Below, one piece after another: positions 1-8,356 of a DNA stretch of 64,000 bases (positions within the stretch are counted from its first letter, which is position 1; each line of letters starts with the position of its first letter). Both the position numbers and the translations under genes were made by a program. The DNA is from Roseiarcus sp963730555. Its GTDB lineage: Bacteria > Pseudomonadota > Alphaproteobacteria > Rhizobiales > Beijerinckiaceae. Location: positions 186,001-250,000 of the forward strand of contig CAVSSS010000011.1 in NCBI GenBank assembly GCA_963730555.1, given 5' to 3'. The notes below the pieces were generated by a model. It saw only the letters and a list, made by a program, of their open reading frames with translations, had not been told where the DNA came from and ran no database searches.

Positions 1-721
1 TCTTGCGGCCCTGTACGTTGATGATGGTGCAGAACGAGCACTGATAGGGGCAGCCCCGACCGAGATCGATCGACGAATAATGGCCCGTCGTGCGCGCGAG
101 ATGTTTGCGCGGCAGGATCGGCGCCGGCTCGCCTTCGAGCGACGGCAGCTTGTCCATGAAATTATACAGCGGCTTCAACGCGCCATTCCACGCGTCGAGC
201 AGCACTTCGTCCAGCCGATGCTCTTCCGCCTCGCCCGCGAATAGCGAAATTCCGAGCCCCTGAGCCTCCTTGAGCTCCGCCGGCATTTCCGGCAACATCG
301 CGATGCAGCCTGAGACGTGGAATCCGCCCATGCATACCCGGAAGCCCGCGTCGCGAAACTGCCGCGCGATATCGAACGCGCGCGGAAACTGGTTCGATTG
401 CACGCCGACGAGGCCGATCAGAACCCGCCCGCCCTTCTGCTTCAGCTTGTGGATGATGCGGCTTGGCACCACCCGGCGGTTGGTTTCGTCATAGGTGTCG
501 ATTTCGATCTCTATGCCCGGTCCCAACACCTCGCGCCGGATCGCGTCCCCGGCCAGACTGTTCATGCAGGCAAGCGTGTTCGACGGCAGCGCCGAGCGGA
601 ACCATTGGATCGGATAGCCGTCGTCGTCATAGTGGGTCGGCTTGACGAGAACGAAGGTAAATAACAAATCCGTCGCGCGTGAAACCGGCTCGGCCGCGAT
701 TGGATTCGACGACGCCCTCAT
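1..721 (-). CDS. B12-binding domain radical SAM protein (partial, C-terminus outside the window)
   Basis: The gene reads off the left edge and has no stop in the window. It starts at an ATG at 719-721 and gives about 240 residues. An N-terminal part of the cobalamin-binding type (VLIGLVGVQSNQ, followed by GFRVCMGGFHVSG) leads to the radical SAM cluster motif GCPYQCSFCTI close to the window edge, a CxxxCxxC that binds the 4Fe-4S cluster and S-adenosylmethionine. The family covers methyltransferases and other radical enzymes, so the substrate cannot be named. The full TIM-barrel half lies outside the window. Confidence 0.8.
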   Translation of the reverse strand, partial: MRASSNPIAAEPVSRATDLLFTFVLVKPTHYDDDGYPIQWFRSALPSNTLACMNSLAGDAIRREVLGPGIEIEIDTYDETNRRVVPSRIIHKLKQKGGRVLIGLVGVQSNQFPRAFDIARQFRDAGFRVCMGGFHVSGCIAMLPEMPAELKEAQGLGISLFAGEAEEHRLDEVLLDAWNGALKPLYNFMDKLPSLEGEPAPILPRKHLARTTGHYSSIDLGRGCPYQCSFCTIINVQGRK

Positions 722-815
722 GAATTGGTTGCCCCGCAGATGACTCGCGCACCGCTAGCACGGGCCGGTTATTGGAGCAAATCTCGCTCGAATCCTGTGT
801 CCGGCTCAAGGCCGC

Positions 816-1430
816 TCACATTGGCGGGACAAGCCCGTCCTTGCCGACCAGGACGAAGGCTGCGTCAATCGAGCCATCGTCCTGCTTGGGGCCCCGGGCG
901 ATGATCGCCGCGCCGGGCTTGAGATCGGTCTTTGCGCCAGGTTCGAGAGCGACGATCGGCGTCTTCGGATCGACCACAATGGTCTGCTCACCGCCCTTGT
1001 AAGTCACCGTGAGCTTGGGGCCGGTAGCTGCGTCGACGCGCGCGGAGATGTTACCATTGGTCATCGAGCTTTTCGGTGCGAGATCGAAGGGGCGAAAGCC
1101 CTCGCCGGTCCCCCGCATAGCCTCGGGAAAGATGTGCACTTCCATGGCCTTGAGTTCGCTCCCCTCGCCCGGCAGAGCGGCGACGCCAATAAAGGAACCG
1201 GGCTTCACGTCGGTGAGCGCGGCGGGAACCACGAGGATGAAGCGCGTTTTCGGATTGAGATGGACGGTCTGATCCTCGCCCGCGCGAGTTTGCACATTCA
1301 AGGCGGAGCCGTCGGCGCTGATCGTTTGGATGGTTGCGCGCGAGGATGCCACCTGCGCATTCTGAGCCAGGGCGGCGGGCGTAACACCCAAGACAAGCGC
1401 CGCGGCAAGAGCAATTCTGAACGACGTCAT
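816..1430 (-). CDS. Exported protein of unknown function (DUF5666-like repeats)
   Basis: This is a 204-residue protein with a clear signal peptide (residues 1-22, cleavage after AALAQ). The start has a good ribosome site (GGGAG, about 8 bases upstream). The mature part contains two similar beta-rich halves, each with a pattern like 'VxxKTxxVxxxxAxxxDLKPGxxIxxxA' (about residues 55-85 and 150-185), as in periplasmic proteins of the DUF5666 type. It probably works in the periplasm; no enzymatic motif is visible. It lies 143 bases beyond the gnd stop, on the same strand, and could be its own unit. Confidence 0.65.
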   Translation of the reverse strand: MTSFRIALAAALVLGVTPAALAQNAQVASSRATIQTISADGSALNVQTRAGEDQTVHLNPKTRFILVVPAALTDVKPGSFIGVAALPGEGSELKAMEVHIFPEAMRGTGEGFRPFDLAPKSSMTNGNISARVDAATGPKLTVTYKGGEQTIVVDPKTPIVALEPGAKTDLKPGAAIIARGPKQDDGSIDAAFVLVGKDGLVPPM

Positions 1431-1574
1431 CGCAAGTCTCCCAAATCAGCGGAGCAATTGGCCGAACTCGGCATGGGCCGTCATGAGGTCCTAGAGAATC
1501 ATCGTGATGTTTCCAAGACCGAGCTGAGCCTAGCCGGTGATGTCGAAGTCACAGGCGCCTGAGGCTGCGGCGGC

Positions 1575-3008
1575 CTAGACTTTGACCTCGCTCCCGTCCT
1601 GGCTCCAACGGGTATGGAAACTGCCTTCCTTGTCGAGTCGACGATAGGTATGGGCGCCGAAGTAATCTCTCAGGCCCTGCAGCAGATTCGCCGGCCCGCG
1701 GGCGCGCCTGAGACCATCGTAATAGGCGAGCGAAGATGAGAAAGCCGGCGTCGGCACGCCGCTGGCGACCGCCAATCCAAGCACGCGGCGCCACGCGCCC
1801 TCCGTTCTCAGGACACCCTCCTGGAAGTAGTCGTCGAGCAAGAGGTTGGTCAGTTTCGGGTCGCGGTCATAGGCTTCCTTAATGCGATCGAGGAAGCGGG
1901 CGCGGATGATGCAGCCGCCGCGCCAGATGGTGGCCATGTCGCCGAGTTTCAGATCCCATTTGAACTGCGTGGAAGCGACCGACATCTGCTCGAAGCCTTG
2001 CGCATAGGCGACGATCTTCGAAGCGTAGAGCGCGTCGCGGATGGCGTCGATCTCCGCCTTCTCGGGCTTGCGCGTCGTGACTGCCGGATGTGGAATCTTC
2101 TTGTCCAACGCCAGGCGCATTGCGCGGTTGGCGGAGACGACGCGAGCGAAGACCGCCTCGGTGATCCCGGTCAGCGGCACGCCAAGCTCGAGCGCATTCT
2201 GCGCCGTCCAGCGGCCCGTCCCCTTCTGCTCCGCTTCATCGAGGATGACGTCGACCAGCGGCTTGCCTGTGCCTGCGTCGGTCTTGCGCAGGACCGCCGC
2301 GGTGATCTCGATCAGATAGCTGTCGAGGTCGCCCTCTTTCCAGGTCTGGAAGATGTCGGCCATCGCGGGCGCGTCGAGGCCGTAGACGCTTTTCATGAGA
2401 TCATAGGCTTCGGCGATCAGCTGCATGTCGGCATATTCGATGCCGTTGTGCACCATCTTGACGTAGTGGCCAGCGCCTTGCGGGCCGATATAGGTGCAGC
2501 ACGGAACCCCTTCGACCTGCGCCGCCATCTTGGTCAGCATCGGCGCGATGCGGTCCCAGGCTTCGCGATCGCCGCCCGGCATCATGCTCGGGCCTTCCAA
2601 CGCGCCTTCCTCGCCGCCGGAGACGCCCATGCCGACAAAACGGATCTTTTTTTCTTCGCAGGTTTTGTAGCGTCGCGCAGTGTCGGTGAAGAGCGAATTG
2701 CCGCCGTCGATGATGATGTCGCCTTCCTCGAGATGGGGCAGGAGTTCGTCGATCACCTCGTCGACCGGTTTGCCCGCTTTGACCATGATGAGAATCGGGC
2801 GAGGCTTCGCGATGCTCGCGATAAACTCGGGCAGCGCCTTGGCCGGGAAGAAACGGCCTTCGCCGCCGTGCTGCGCAATAAGCTCGTCGGTCCGCTCGGG
2901 ATTGCGGTTGAAGACCGCGACGCCGAACTTATGCCGCGCCGCGTTTCGCGCCAGGTTTGCGCCCATGACAGCCAATCCCAGAACGCCGATGTCAGCTTGT
3001 TCAGCCAT
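1575..3008 (-). CDS. gnd: 6-phosphogluconate dehydrogenase, decarboxylating
   Basis: The enzyme oxidises and decarboxylates 6-phosphogluconate to ribulose 5-phosphate with NADP in the oxidative pentose phosphate pathway. The length, 477 residues, matches the long bacterial/eukaryotic form. Visible landmarks are the N-terminal nucleotide-binding GLAVMG (residues 11-16), the substrate loop GVSGGEEGALEGPS near residue 128-141, and the catalytic GHYVKMVHNGIEY near 180-192. A good ribosome site (GGAG, then AAACCC) precedes the ATG. A roughly 300-base spacer separates it from the divergent exported-protein gene. Confidence 0.97.
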   Translation of the reverse strand: MAEQADIGVLGLAVMGANLARNAARHKFGVAVFNRNPERTDELIAQHGGEGRFFPAKALPEFIASIAKPRPILIMVKAGKPVDEVIDELLPHLEEGDIIIDGGNSLFTDTARRYKTCEEKKIRFVGMGVSGGEEGALEGPSMMPGGDREAWDRIAPMLTKMAAQVEGVPCCTYIGPQGAGHYVKMVHNGIEYADMQLIAEAYDLMKSVYGLDAPAMADIFQTWKEGDLDSYLIEITAAVLRKTDAGTGKPLVDVILDEAEQKGTGRWTAQNALELGVPLTGITEAVFARVVSANRAMRLALDKKIPHPAVTTRKPEKAEIDAIRDALYASKIVAYAQGFEQMSVASTQFKWDLKLGDMATIWRGGCIIRARFLDRIKEAYDRDPKLTNLLLDDYFQEGVLRTEGAWRRVLGLAVASGVPTPAFSSSLAYYDGLRRARGPANLLQGLRDYFGAHTYRRLDKEGSFHTRWSQDGSEVKV

Positions 3009-3314
3009 GGGTTTCTCCGCGCGTTTTTCGGGGGCAAGTGCCGTTTCTTAGCCTCCCGACGACGAGCGAGCAAATCTGCCGCGAGATTCGCGTGAGCCGG
3101 CCAAGAAACGCGCCGGTGGCAAATGGCGTTATGAGCGGCGCGCAGAGCCGCCTGAGCTCATAACCGTGACGTGAAGGCACACACCTTAAAAACCACTCGT
3201 TCGCATGCCCTCCGCTGGGGCCGCGGGGTGTGACCTTTATCACAGCGACGTCCGCTGCAATGTGCGCACAGCGTACAGCAAGGGGGAAATCTTTGCTCCG
3301 CAAAGGAGGAAACG
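3009..3314. other. Intergenic spacer between divergent genes
   Basis: The spacer has no convincing gene. It must carry the divergent promoters for gnd (leftward) and the exported protein at 3315 (rightward). The only clear element is a very strong ribosome site, AAAGGAGGAAACG, at about 3302-3314. No convincing sigma-70 hexamer pair or terminator was found. Confidence 0.6.
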
Positions 3315-3803
3315 ATGTCTCTGCGATTGTTACTCTCAACGACACTACTGCCGTTGGTGCCCATTACGGTCCTGGCGGGAGAGACGCCAAAAGAGGGGAC
3401 CGACAGCTTTACGAATACGTGGTTGATAACAACCTCAAACACCATGAAGGTTGGGGATCGAACGCTGGGAACCTATGAGGTTAGCGGCGTCCACCAAAAT
3501 GTTCAGGGCGATGCCACAACCGACATGGGGATGCGTTGCCTGGGAATTTACGACGACGCCGGTAAGGCCCGCTCGCAGGAGCATGGCGCCTGCACCTTCA
3601 CCGACAACGACGGCGATAAGATCATGGCGACGTATGAACGCAAGACCGCCGCGGGCGGGATCGAGACGTTGGTGGCCGGGACCGGAAAGTTCGCTGGCAT
3701 CTCTGGGACCGGCGAATGGACCGTCCTGAAGTTCCCGCTTAAGGCGGACGACAAGGTCTCCAGGGGGATCGTCAGCGAAAAAGTCCACTGGAAAATACAG
3801 TGA
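3315..3803 (+). CDS. Small exported protein of unknown function
   Basis: This 162-residue protein has a hydrophobic signal peptide (residues 1-21) and a near-consensus ribosome site (AGGAGG, 4 bases before the ATG region), which fixes the start and suggests strong translation. The mature part is beta-rich with two cysteines (in MRCLG and GACTFTD) that could form a disulfide in the periplasm. The pattern (GDRTLGTYEVSGV, then GxxxTGKFAGISGTGEW) recalls the allene-oxide-cyclase-like barrel fold of small bacterial secreted proteins, but I do not recognise a function. Confidence 0.75.
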   Translation: MSLRLLLSTTLLPLVPITVLAGETPKEGTDSFTNTWLITTSNTMKVGDRTLGTYEVSGVHQNVQGDATTDMGMRCLGIYDDAGKARSQEHGACTFTDNDGDKIMATYERKTAAGGIETLVAGTGKFAGISGTGEWTVLKFPLKADDKVSRGIVSEKVHWKIQ

Positions 3804-4073
3804 CGCAGGCAACTGCCCGACTCGGGTTGCGCAGCAGCTACCGACTCGACTCCAAGCCTGCTCGATTGCGCCCTGACCTCAGTCCAGGCCTGATCGGCGT
3901 TCGCCTCAGCAACGGCAAAGGGCCGCATGTCGCGACGGCGCCCAAGCCGCTGAGCTAGGCGTCGCGTAGCGTCGTCAACGCCGATGCGGTCAGGTCGCCT
4001 GTTCGGCTCCGCCGGGGTCGAGCGCGAGCCGACGCGACAGGCGAACGTTAGATGTGGCTTGAGCGCTTCTGCG

Positions 4074-4463
4074 TCAGTTGACCAGGTCGACTGTCTTGTC
4101 CGCGCAGATATCGACATTGGACACATCCGCCGACTTGCCGTCGGCGTATTTCCCGCGCAGATCCACGTGACAATTCTTACCCTGCGGCATTTTAGTCCAT
4201 GTCCATTGACCGGCTTTCAGCGCGCCTAGCACTTTCTTCCAGTTGGTCGAGCCGCTCTCGGCCACCTGCAGCTCGATGAGATCGGCCTCGCGCCAGTTCG
4301 TCACCTTCACCGTGACTGCGCCGCCCGCCGGCGTCTTGGGCTTGGACTTCATGGGCGCGGCAGCGGCTGGCGTCGACTCCGACTTCTGTGCAAGCGCCGG
4401 GGCCGCGACAACGCCGAACAGCGCCGCTGCAATCGTGACGGCCAGGATGATCCGCGCCCTCAT
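4074..4463 (-). CDS. Small exported protein of unknown function
   Basis: This 129-residue protein has a signal peptide (residues 1-25, ending APALAQ) and a good ribosome site (GGGAGGAG). After a short lysine/proline-rich linker the mature part is a compact beta-type domain (VTVKVTNWREADLIELQVAESG, cut here to the recognisable core) with one cysteine in 'NCHVDLRGKYADG' and another in 'DICADKTVDL', a likely disulfide. No family name is recognised. It stands alone between non-coding spacers. Confidence 0.7.
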   Translation of the reverse strand: MRARIILAVTIAAALFGVVAAPALAQKSESTPAAAAPMKSKPKTPAGGAVTVKVTNWREADLIELQVAESGSTNWKKVLGALKAGQWTWTKMPQGKNCHVDLRGKYADGKSADVSNVDICADKTVDLVN

Positions 4464-4907
4464 GAATCTCCTCCCTGCACTCGCGCGAGCCTATGAGCTG
4501 CCTGCGTGAGCATGGCGGCCAACGATGGCGAAAGAAAAGCCGGAAGGTTCAGGGAGACAGTCCTTCGACCGCCTACGCGCCCTGCGCGGATCACCTGCGA
4601 TTGCTTTTTCGTGACGCCGAGTTGACTAAGTTCCAGACTGAGAACTTACTCGTGTCCGGCGTTCTGGGTCCGGCGCTCGCCGCCCTCTGCCGCTCGCACG
4701 CTTTGAAACGCGCGGCGCTGACTGGCGTCGCCGGGTTCGGCGCTCTTTTCAAACAGCGGTGAAGATCAAAAGCCTGCTGTGGGGCGTTTCTGGCGATCCT
4801 AGACGTTATCGCATTTTGCGATAGTATAATGCCCGCTTTTTTGAAACTCGGCGTCGACGGCGGGGATCAGCGACCGGATGCTTTAGCTAACTAACTGGGA
4901 TCATTGG
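4464..4907. other. Long spacer with a promoter-like palindrome
   Basis: About 440 bases lack a convincing gene. A short reading frame (4493-4762) has no ribosome site and no recognisable composition. The notable part is 4807-4830, a TATCGCA/TGCGATA inverted repeat followed at once by TATAAT, described separately. Confidence 0.5.
4807..4830 (+). promoter_or_regulatory. Possible operator palindrome next to a TATAAT box
   Basis: A perfect 7-base inverted repeat TATCGCA-TTT-TGCGATA (4807-4823) is followed one base later by TATAAT (4825-4830), about 80 bases before the thioesterase start. The palindrome fills most of the spacer region of the would-be promoter, as a repressor site would. The -35 hexamer is weak, so the promoter itself is only a suggestion. 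Confidence 0.35.
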
Positions 4908-5312
4908 ATGAAAGAGCCAAATGCGGATGCGCTTTGGGTTCGCGTCTATTACGAAGACACCGACTTTTCCAGTCGGGTCTATCACGCGTCCTATCTGCGC
5001 TTCCTCGAGCGCGGCCGCACCGAATGGCTGCGTCGGCGTGGGTTCGCGCATCGGGATCTCGCCGAAAGTTCAGGCGTCATGTTTGCGGTGCGCTCGCTCA
5101 AAATCGACTATCTCATGCCGGCAATGATGGACGATCTCCTGGAAGTCGAGACCCGCGCCGCAACCGTGCGCGGCGCCTCGATCACATTTCACCAGCGCGT
5201 CGTGCGCGGCGACAAGGAGCTTGTCACCGCGGAGGTGCTGGTCGCCTCGCTTCGCGACGGCCGCTCGGCGCGGATTCCCTCGGATTTGCGTCTTCGCCTC
5301 CAGCCGAATTGA
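4908..5312 (+). CDS. ybgC: Acyl-CoA thioesterase, YbgC family
   Basis: This 134-residue hotdog-fold thioesterase hydrolyses acyl-CoA. The N-terminal signature YYEDTDFSSRVYHASYLRFLE contains the catalytic Asp of the DTDxxxxVYH motif typical of YbgC. Length and motif order match the family. In many Gram-negatives ybgC heads the tol-pal operon, but here it stands alone and converges with the lactonase gene, with only 3 bases between the stops. Confidence 0.9.
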   Translation: MKEPNADALWVRVYYEDTDFSSRVYHASYLRFLERGRTEWLRRRGFAHRDLAESSGVMFAVRSLKIDYLMPAMMDDLLEVETRAATVRGASITFHQRVVRGDKELVTAEVLVASLRDGRSARIPSDLRLRLQPN

Positions 5313-5315
5313 CAA

Positions 5316-6191
5316 TCAACCGGCGAAGCGCGGTTCTGGAACGCCACGGACGCCGAGTTCGTGAATGGCGAAAAGGCTTCCCCGGAGAACGCCGTCGCTT
5401 GGAAAGCGAGGCAGCGGCGGCTTCGCCATTGACGTGACGTAGAGGATGTCGAGGTCCGAGCCGCCGAACATCACGCTCGTCACTTTCTTCACCGGCATTT
5501 CGATGACGCGGTCGATTTCGCCGTCCGGCGTGTAGCGGACGAGTCGGCCGTCGTAGACCAGAGCGTTCCAGAGGCAACCTTCGGCGTCGACGGTCGAGCC
5601 ATCCGCCGCGCCGCCGCGCGAACGGTCGACCTTGCAGAAGGTCCGCCTGTTGGAGACGGCGCCCGTCTCGAGGTCATAGTCGTAGGCCCAAATCTCGCCG
5701 GTCCAGGTGTCGGTGAAATAAAAGATGCGCCCGTCCGGACTCCAGCACGGTCCGTTGGAGACGATGATGTGGTCGTCCAGCTTATGCAGCGAAAGGTCGG
5801 GGTCGAGACGATAGAGCGCCCCGTTCGGGCCCTCCTCCATCGTGTCCATTGAGCCGGCGATGAATCGGCCCCGCTTGTCGACCTTGCCGTCGTTGAGGCG
5901 ATTGGCCGGCTTGTCCCGTTCCGGATCGACGATGAGCTCACAATCGCCGGTCTTGAAATCAAGAAAATGGAACCCGTTCGCAAGCGACACGACCGCGCCA
6001 CCCTGACGGCGCAACGCCATCGAACCGATTTTCGCCGGCACGTCCCAGGCGCGCACCTCGCGCCCGTCGGCGGTGCAGCGGAAGACGTTGCAGCCGAAAC
6101 TGTCGATGAAATAGAGGCGTTGCTCGTCGACGTCCCAGAGAGGTCCCTCTCCAAGTATGGTCTTGACGTCGATCAGCACTTCGATGCGCAT
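5316..6191 (-). CDS. SMP-30/gluconolactonase-family sugar lactonase
   Basis: This 291-residue six-bladed beta-propeller belongs to the SMP-30/regucalcin family, which opens sugar lactones to aldonic acids with a bound divalent metal. Expected metal ligands are visible: the Glu of LGEGPLWD (about residue 15), the Asn of NRLNDGKVD (about 98-106), the Asn in IIVSNGPCWSPDG and the Asp of the late DGSTVDAEG. It is the last gene of the leftward cluster, separated from the BKACE gene by 229 bases carrying a palindromic repeat. In the pathway it would hydrolyse the lactone formed by the SDR upstream. Confidence 0.9.
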   Translation of the reverse strand: MRIEVLIDVKTILGEGPLWDVDEQRLYFIDSFGCNVFRCTADGREVRAWDVPAKIGSMALRRQGGAVVSLANGFHFLDFKTGDCELIVDPERDKPANRLNDGKVDKRGRFIAGSMDTMEEGPNGALYRLDPDLSLHKLDDHIIVSNGPCWSPDGRIFYFTDTWTGEIWAYDYDLETGAVSNRRTFCKVDRSRGGAADGSTVDAEGCLWNALVYDGRLVRYTPDGEIDRVIEMPVKKVTSVMFGGSDLDILYVTSMAKPPLPRFPSDGVLRGSLFAIHELGVRGVPEPRFAG

Positions 6192-6293
6192 CAGCTCCTC
6201 CCTCCGTCATTTTGCTTTTCAGCGCGGCGCTCGACCGAGTCCGAGGCGCACCGTGACCGTCGCGGCCTAGAACTTGTCACGTTCGCATGGAAC

Positions 6294-6383
6294 CGTCATT
6301 GCGAGGAGCGCAGCGACGAAGCAATCCAGAGAACGAAGGATGCCCCACGATCCCTGGATTGCTTCGCTTCGCTCGCAATGACG
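6294..6383. repeat. REP-like palindromic repeat, copy 1
   Basis: Outer arms CGTCATTGCGAG (6294-6305) and CTCGCAATGACG (6372-6383) are exact inverted repeats. Inner arms GAAGCAATCCAG (6318-6329) and CTGGATTGCTTC (6354-6365) are also exact. This is the widespread GTCATTGCGAG...GCAATCCAG type of dispersed bacterial palindrome. A second copy lies at 62771-62865. It could form a strong hairpin in the transcript between BKACE and lactonase. Confidence 0.85.
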
Positions 6384-6420
6384 ACACTGGCTCCATCCAA
6401 TCACGGCACACGCTGAACCA

Positions 6421-7353
6421 TTAGAACGCGACCTTGTCTCCGCCCTTGAGCACGAGGATTTCGCGGGCTTCGTCCGGGCTCGCGATCGAGAGGCCCAACC
6501 CCTCTATGATCTGGCGAGCGGCGCGCACTTGCTCGGCGCCGCTCGTGGCGAGCTTGCCCGGACCTGACCAGAGCGAGTCCTCGAGCCCGACGCGCACATT
6601 GGCGCCCATCGCGGCGGCCATGGCGGCGATGGGCAGTTGATTGCGGCCGGCCCCGAGCACCGACCATTTGTACTGAGTGCCGAACAGACGGTCGGCGGTC
6701 CGTTTCATGTGCATGACGTCCTCGGGGTGAGGCCCGATCCCGCCCAGGATGCCAAACACGGTCTGGACGAACAGCGGCGGCTTGACGAGGCCGCGCTCAA
6801 GGAAGTGATTGAGGTTGTAGAGATGCCCAGTGTCGTAGCACTCGAACTCGAAGCGCGTTCCGGAGCCGCTGAGCGTGCGCAGCACGAATTCGATGTCCTT
6901 GAACGTGTTGCGGAACACGAGGTCGCGCGAGTTCTCGAGCGCCTGCGCCTCCCAATCGTGCTTGAAGGTCTTGAAGCGGTTGAGCATCGGGAAGAGCCCG
7001 AAGTTCATCGAGCCCATATTGAGCGACGCCACCTCCGGCTTGAACGTCGCGGCGGGCTTCACGCGCTCCTCAACCGTCATGAAGGGCGCGCCGCCGGTGG
7101 TCAGATTCAAGACCGCCTTTGTCGACTGCTTGATGCGCGGCAGAAAGCGCCCGAAGGCCTCCGGGCTTTGATCGGGCCGGCCGGTTTGCTCGTCCCGCGC
7201 GTGCAAGTGGACAATGGCGGCGCCGGCCTCGGCCGCCGCGATCGCGGCCTCGGCGATTTGGTCGGCCGTGACTGGAAGGTAGGACGACATCGACGGCGTG
7301 TGGATCGCCCCCGTCACAGCGCAGGTGATTATGACTTTGTTCGACTGAGCCAT
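6421..7353 (-). CDS. Beta-keto acid cleavage enzyme (BKACE, DUF849 family)
   Basis: BKACE enzymes condense a beta-keto acid with acetyl-CoA and split it into acetoacetate and a new acyl-CoA, using a Zn ion. The 310-residue length is typical. The Zn motif HLHARD sits at residues 49-54 (His49, His51), and the conserved acidic GLED is at about 256-259. Family members include 3-keto-5-aminohexanoate and dehydrocarnitine cleavage enzymes. The neighbours here (sugar ABC importer, lactonase, two dehydrogenases) argue for a beta-keto sugar-acid substrate rather than lysine or carnitine. The start is 32 bases after the dehydrogenase stop. Confidence 0.9.
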   Translation of the reverse strand: MAQSNKVIITCAVTGAIHTPSMSSYLPVTADQIAEAAIAAAEAGAAIVHLHARDEQTGRPDQSPEAFGRFLPRIKQSTKAVLNLTTGGAPFMTVEERVKPAATFKPEVASLNMGSMNFGLFPMLNRFKTFKHDWEAQALENSRDLVFRNTFKDIEFVLRTLSGSGTRFEFECYDTGHLYNLNHFLERGLVKPPLFVQTVFGILGGIGPHPEDVMHMKRTADRLFGTQYKWSVLGAGRNQLPIAAMAAAMGANVRVGLEDSLWSGPGKLATSGAEQVRAARQIIEGLGLSIASPDEAREILVLKGGDKVAF

Positions 7354-7385
7354 ATGACCGATGTTCCTTATCTCTGCGCCGTTCG

Positions 7386-8333
7386 TTACTGACCGATGTT
7401 CTTGTCCGCCCAGCGCTTATGCGCCGCGAGCGCAATCAGGCGGCGATCTCGCCAGGCCTGACGCTCTGCGAGCCGGTCCGCGGCCAGGCGTTCGCGCCGC
7501 TCGGACTCGACTTTATCCATGACAGGCCCGCTCCAATCGACGCGCCATTGCGTCGATGGGAAGATGCCGGAATAAATGCCTTGATAGCGATCGGAATAGT
7601 CGCGAATCCCGGCGGGAGCGTTGAGGTCGATGGTCTCGAACGGCCCCATGAAGGACCAGCGCAACGCCAGGCCTTCACGAATCCCGACATCGACGTCCTC
7701 GACCCCCGCATATCCCTGCTCGACGAGCCGGAAGGCCTCCTCCAGGAGCGCGCCTTGCAGCCGATTCATGACAAAGCCGTCGAGCTCGCGCTTCATGACG
7801 ATCGGCGCATGGCCCGCGGCACGCAGGAACTTCGCGGCGCGCTCGACGAAAGCCGGGTCAGTCCATGGCGCCGGGACAATTTCGGCGGCGGGAATAAGAT
7901 AAGGCGGATTGATCGGGTGGATGACGAGACAGCGCACGCGGCCCTTGAGGTTTTCGGTGAAGGCTGAGGGTAGAATCGCGGAGGTCGAACTCGCCAGCAC
8001 GGCGTCAGCGGGCGCGGCCGCGTCGAGCACAGCGAACACCGCGCGCTTCACCTCGACATTCTCCGGCGTGTTCTCCTGGACGTGGACTGTTCCTTCAAGC
8101 GCCGACTCGAGCGTCGTGCCTATGCGGATTCGTTTTGCGACTTCGCTCGCCGTGGCGCCGCCCACAAGATCATTCGCCTCGAGGTCCGGCAACAGCCGCT
8201 CGATATAGGCCAGAGCCTTGCGGGGCGCCTCTTTGTCCTGATCCCAAAGGGCGACCTCATGACCGACGCGGGCAAAACTGATCGCCCATGCGCGGCCAAC
8301 GAAGCCCGTACCGACGACCGCCACTCGTGTCAT
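7386..8333 (-). CDS. 3-hydroxyacyl-CoA/L-gulonate-type NAD dehydrogenase
   Basis: The protein is a two-domain 3-hydroxyacyl-CoA dehydrogenase-fold enzyme with N-terminal Rossmann motif VVGTGFVGRAW. Its length (315 residues) and sequence fit the subgroup with lambda-crystallin, L-gulonate 3-dehydrogenase and carnitine dehydrogenase, which oxidise a free 3-hydroxy acid to a 3-keto acid. Conserved blocks QENTPENVEVKRAVF and HPINPPYLIP are visible. The chosen ATG at 8333 has a GGAG about 7 bases upstream; a GTG at 8360 overlapping the SDR stop is possible and would add 9 residues. Its product would be the natural substrate for the BKACE downstream. Confidence 0.85.
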   Translation of the reverse strand: MTRVAVVGTGFVGRAWAISFARVGHEVALWDQDKEAPRKALAYIERLLPDLEANDLVGGATASEVAKRIRIGTTLESALEGTVHVQENTPENVEVKRAVFAVLDAAAPADAVLASSTSAILPSAFTENLKGRVRCLVIHPINPPYLIPAAEIVPAPWTDPAFVERAAKFLRAAGHAPIVMKRELDGFVMNRLQGALLEEAFRLVEQGYAGVEDVDVGIREGLALRWSFMGPFETIDLNAPAGIRDYSDRYQGIYSGIFPSTQWRVDWSGPVMDKVESERRERLAADRLAERQAWRDRRLIALAAHKRWADKNIGQ

Positions 8334-8356
8334 GTGCTGCTCCAAGCCGCTATCCG

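Noticed and set aside
1998..3095. Long open frame opposite gnd (365 codons)
   Set aside because: It lies fully antisense to a well-conserved gene. Long antisense frames are usual in high-GC DNA, and no domain or ribosome site supports it.
4493..4762. 89-codon frame in the spacer after the exported-protein gene
   Set aside because: No ribosome site, no recognisable domain, and an amino-acid mix typical of non-coding GC-rich sequence.
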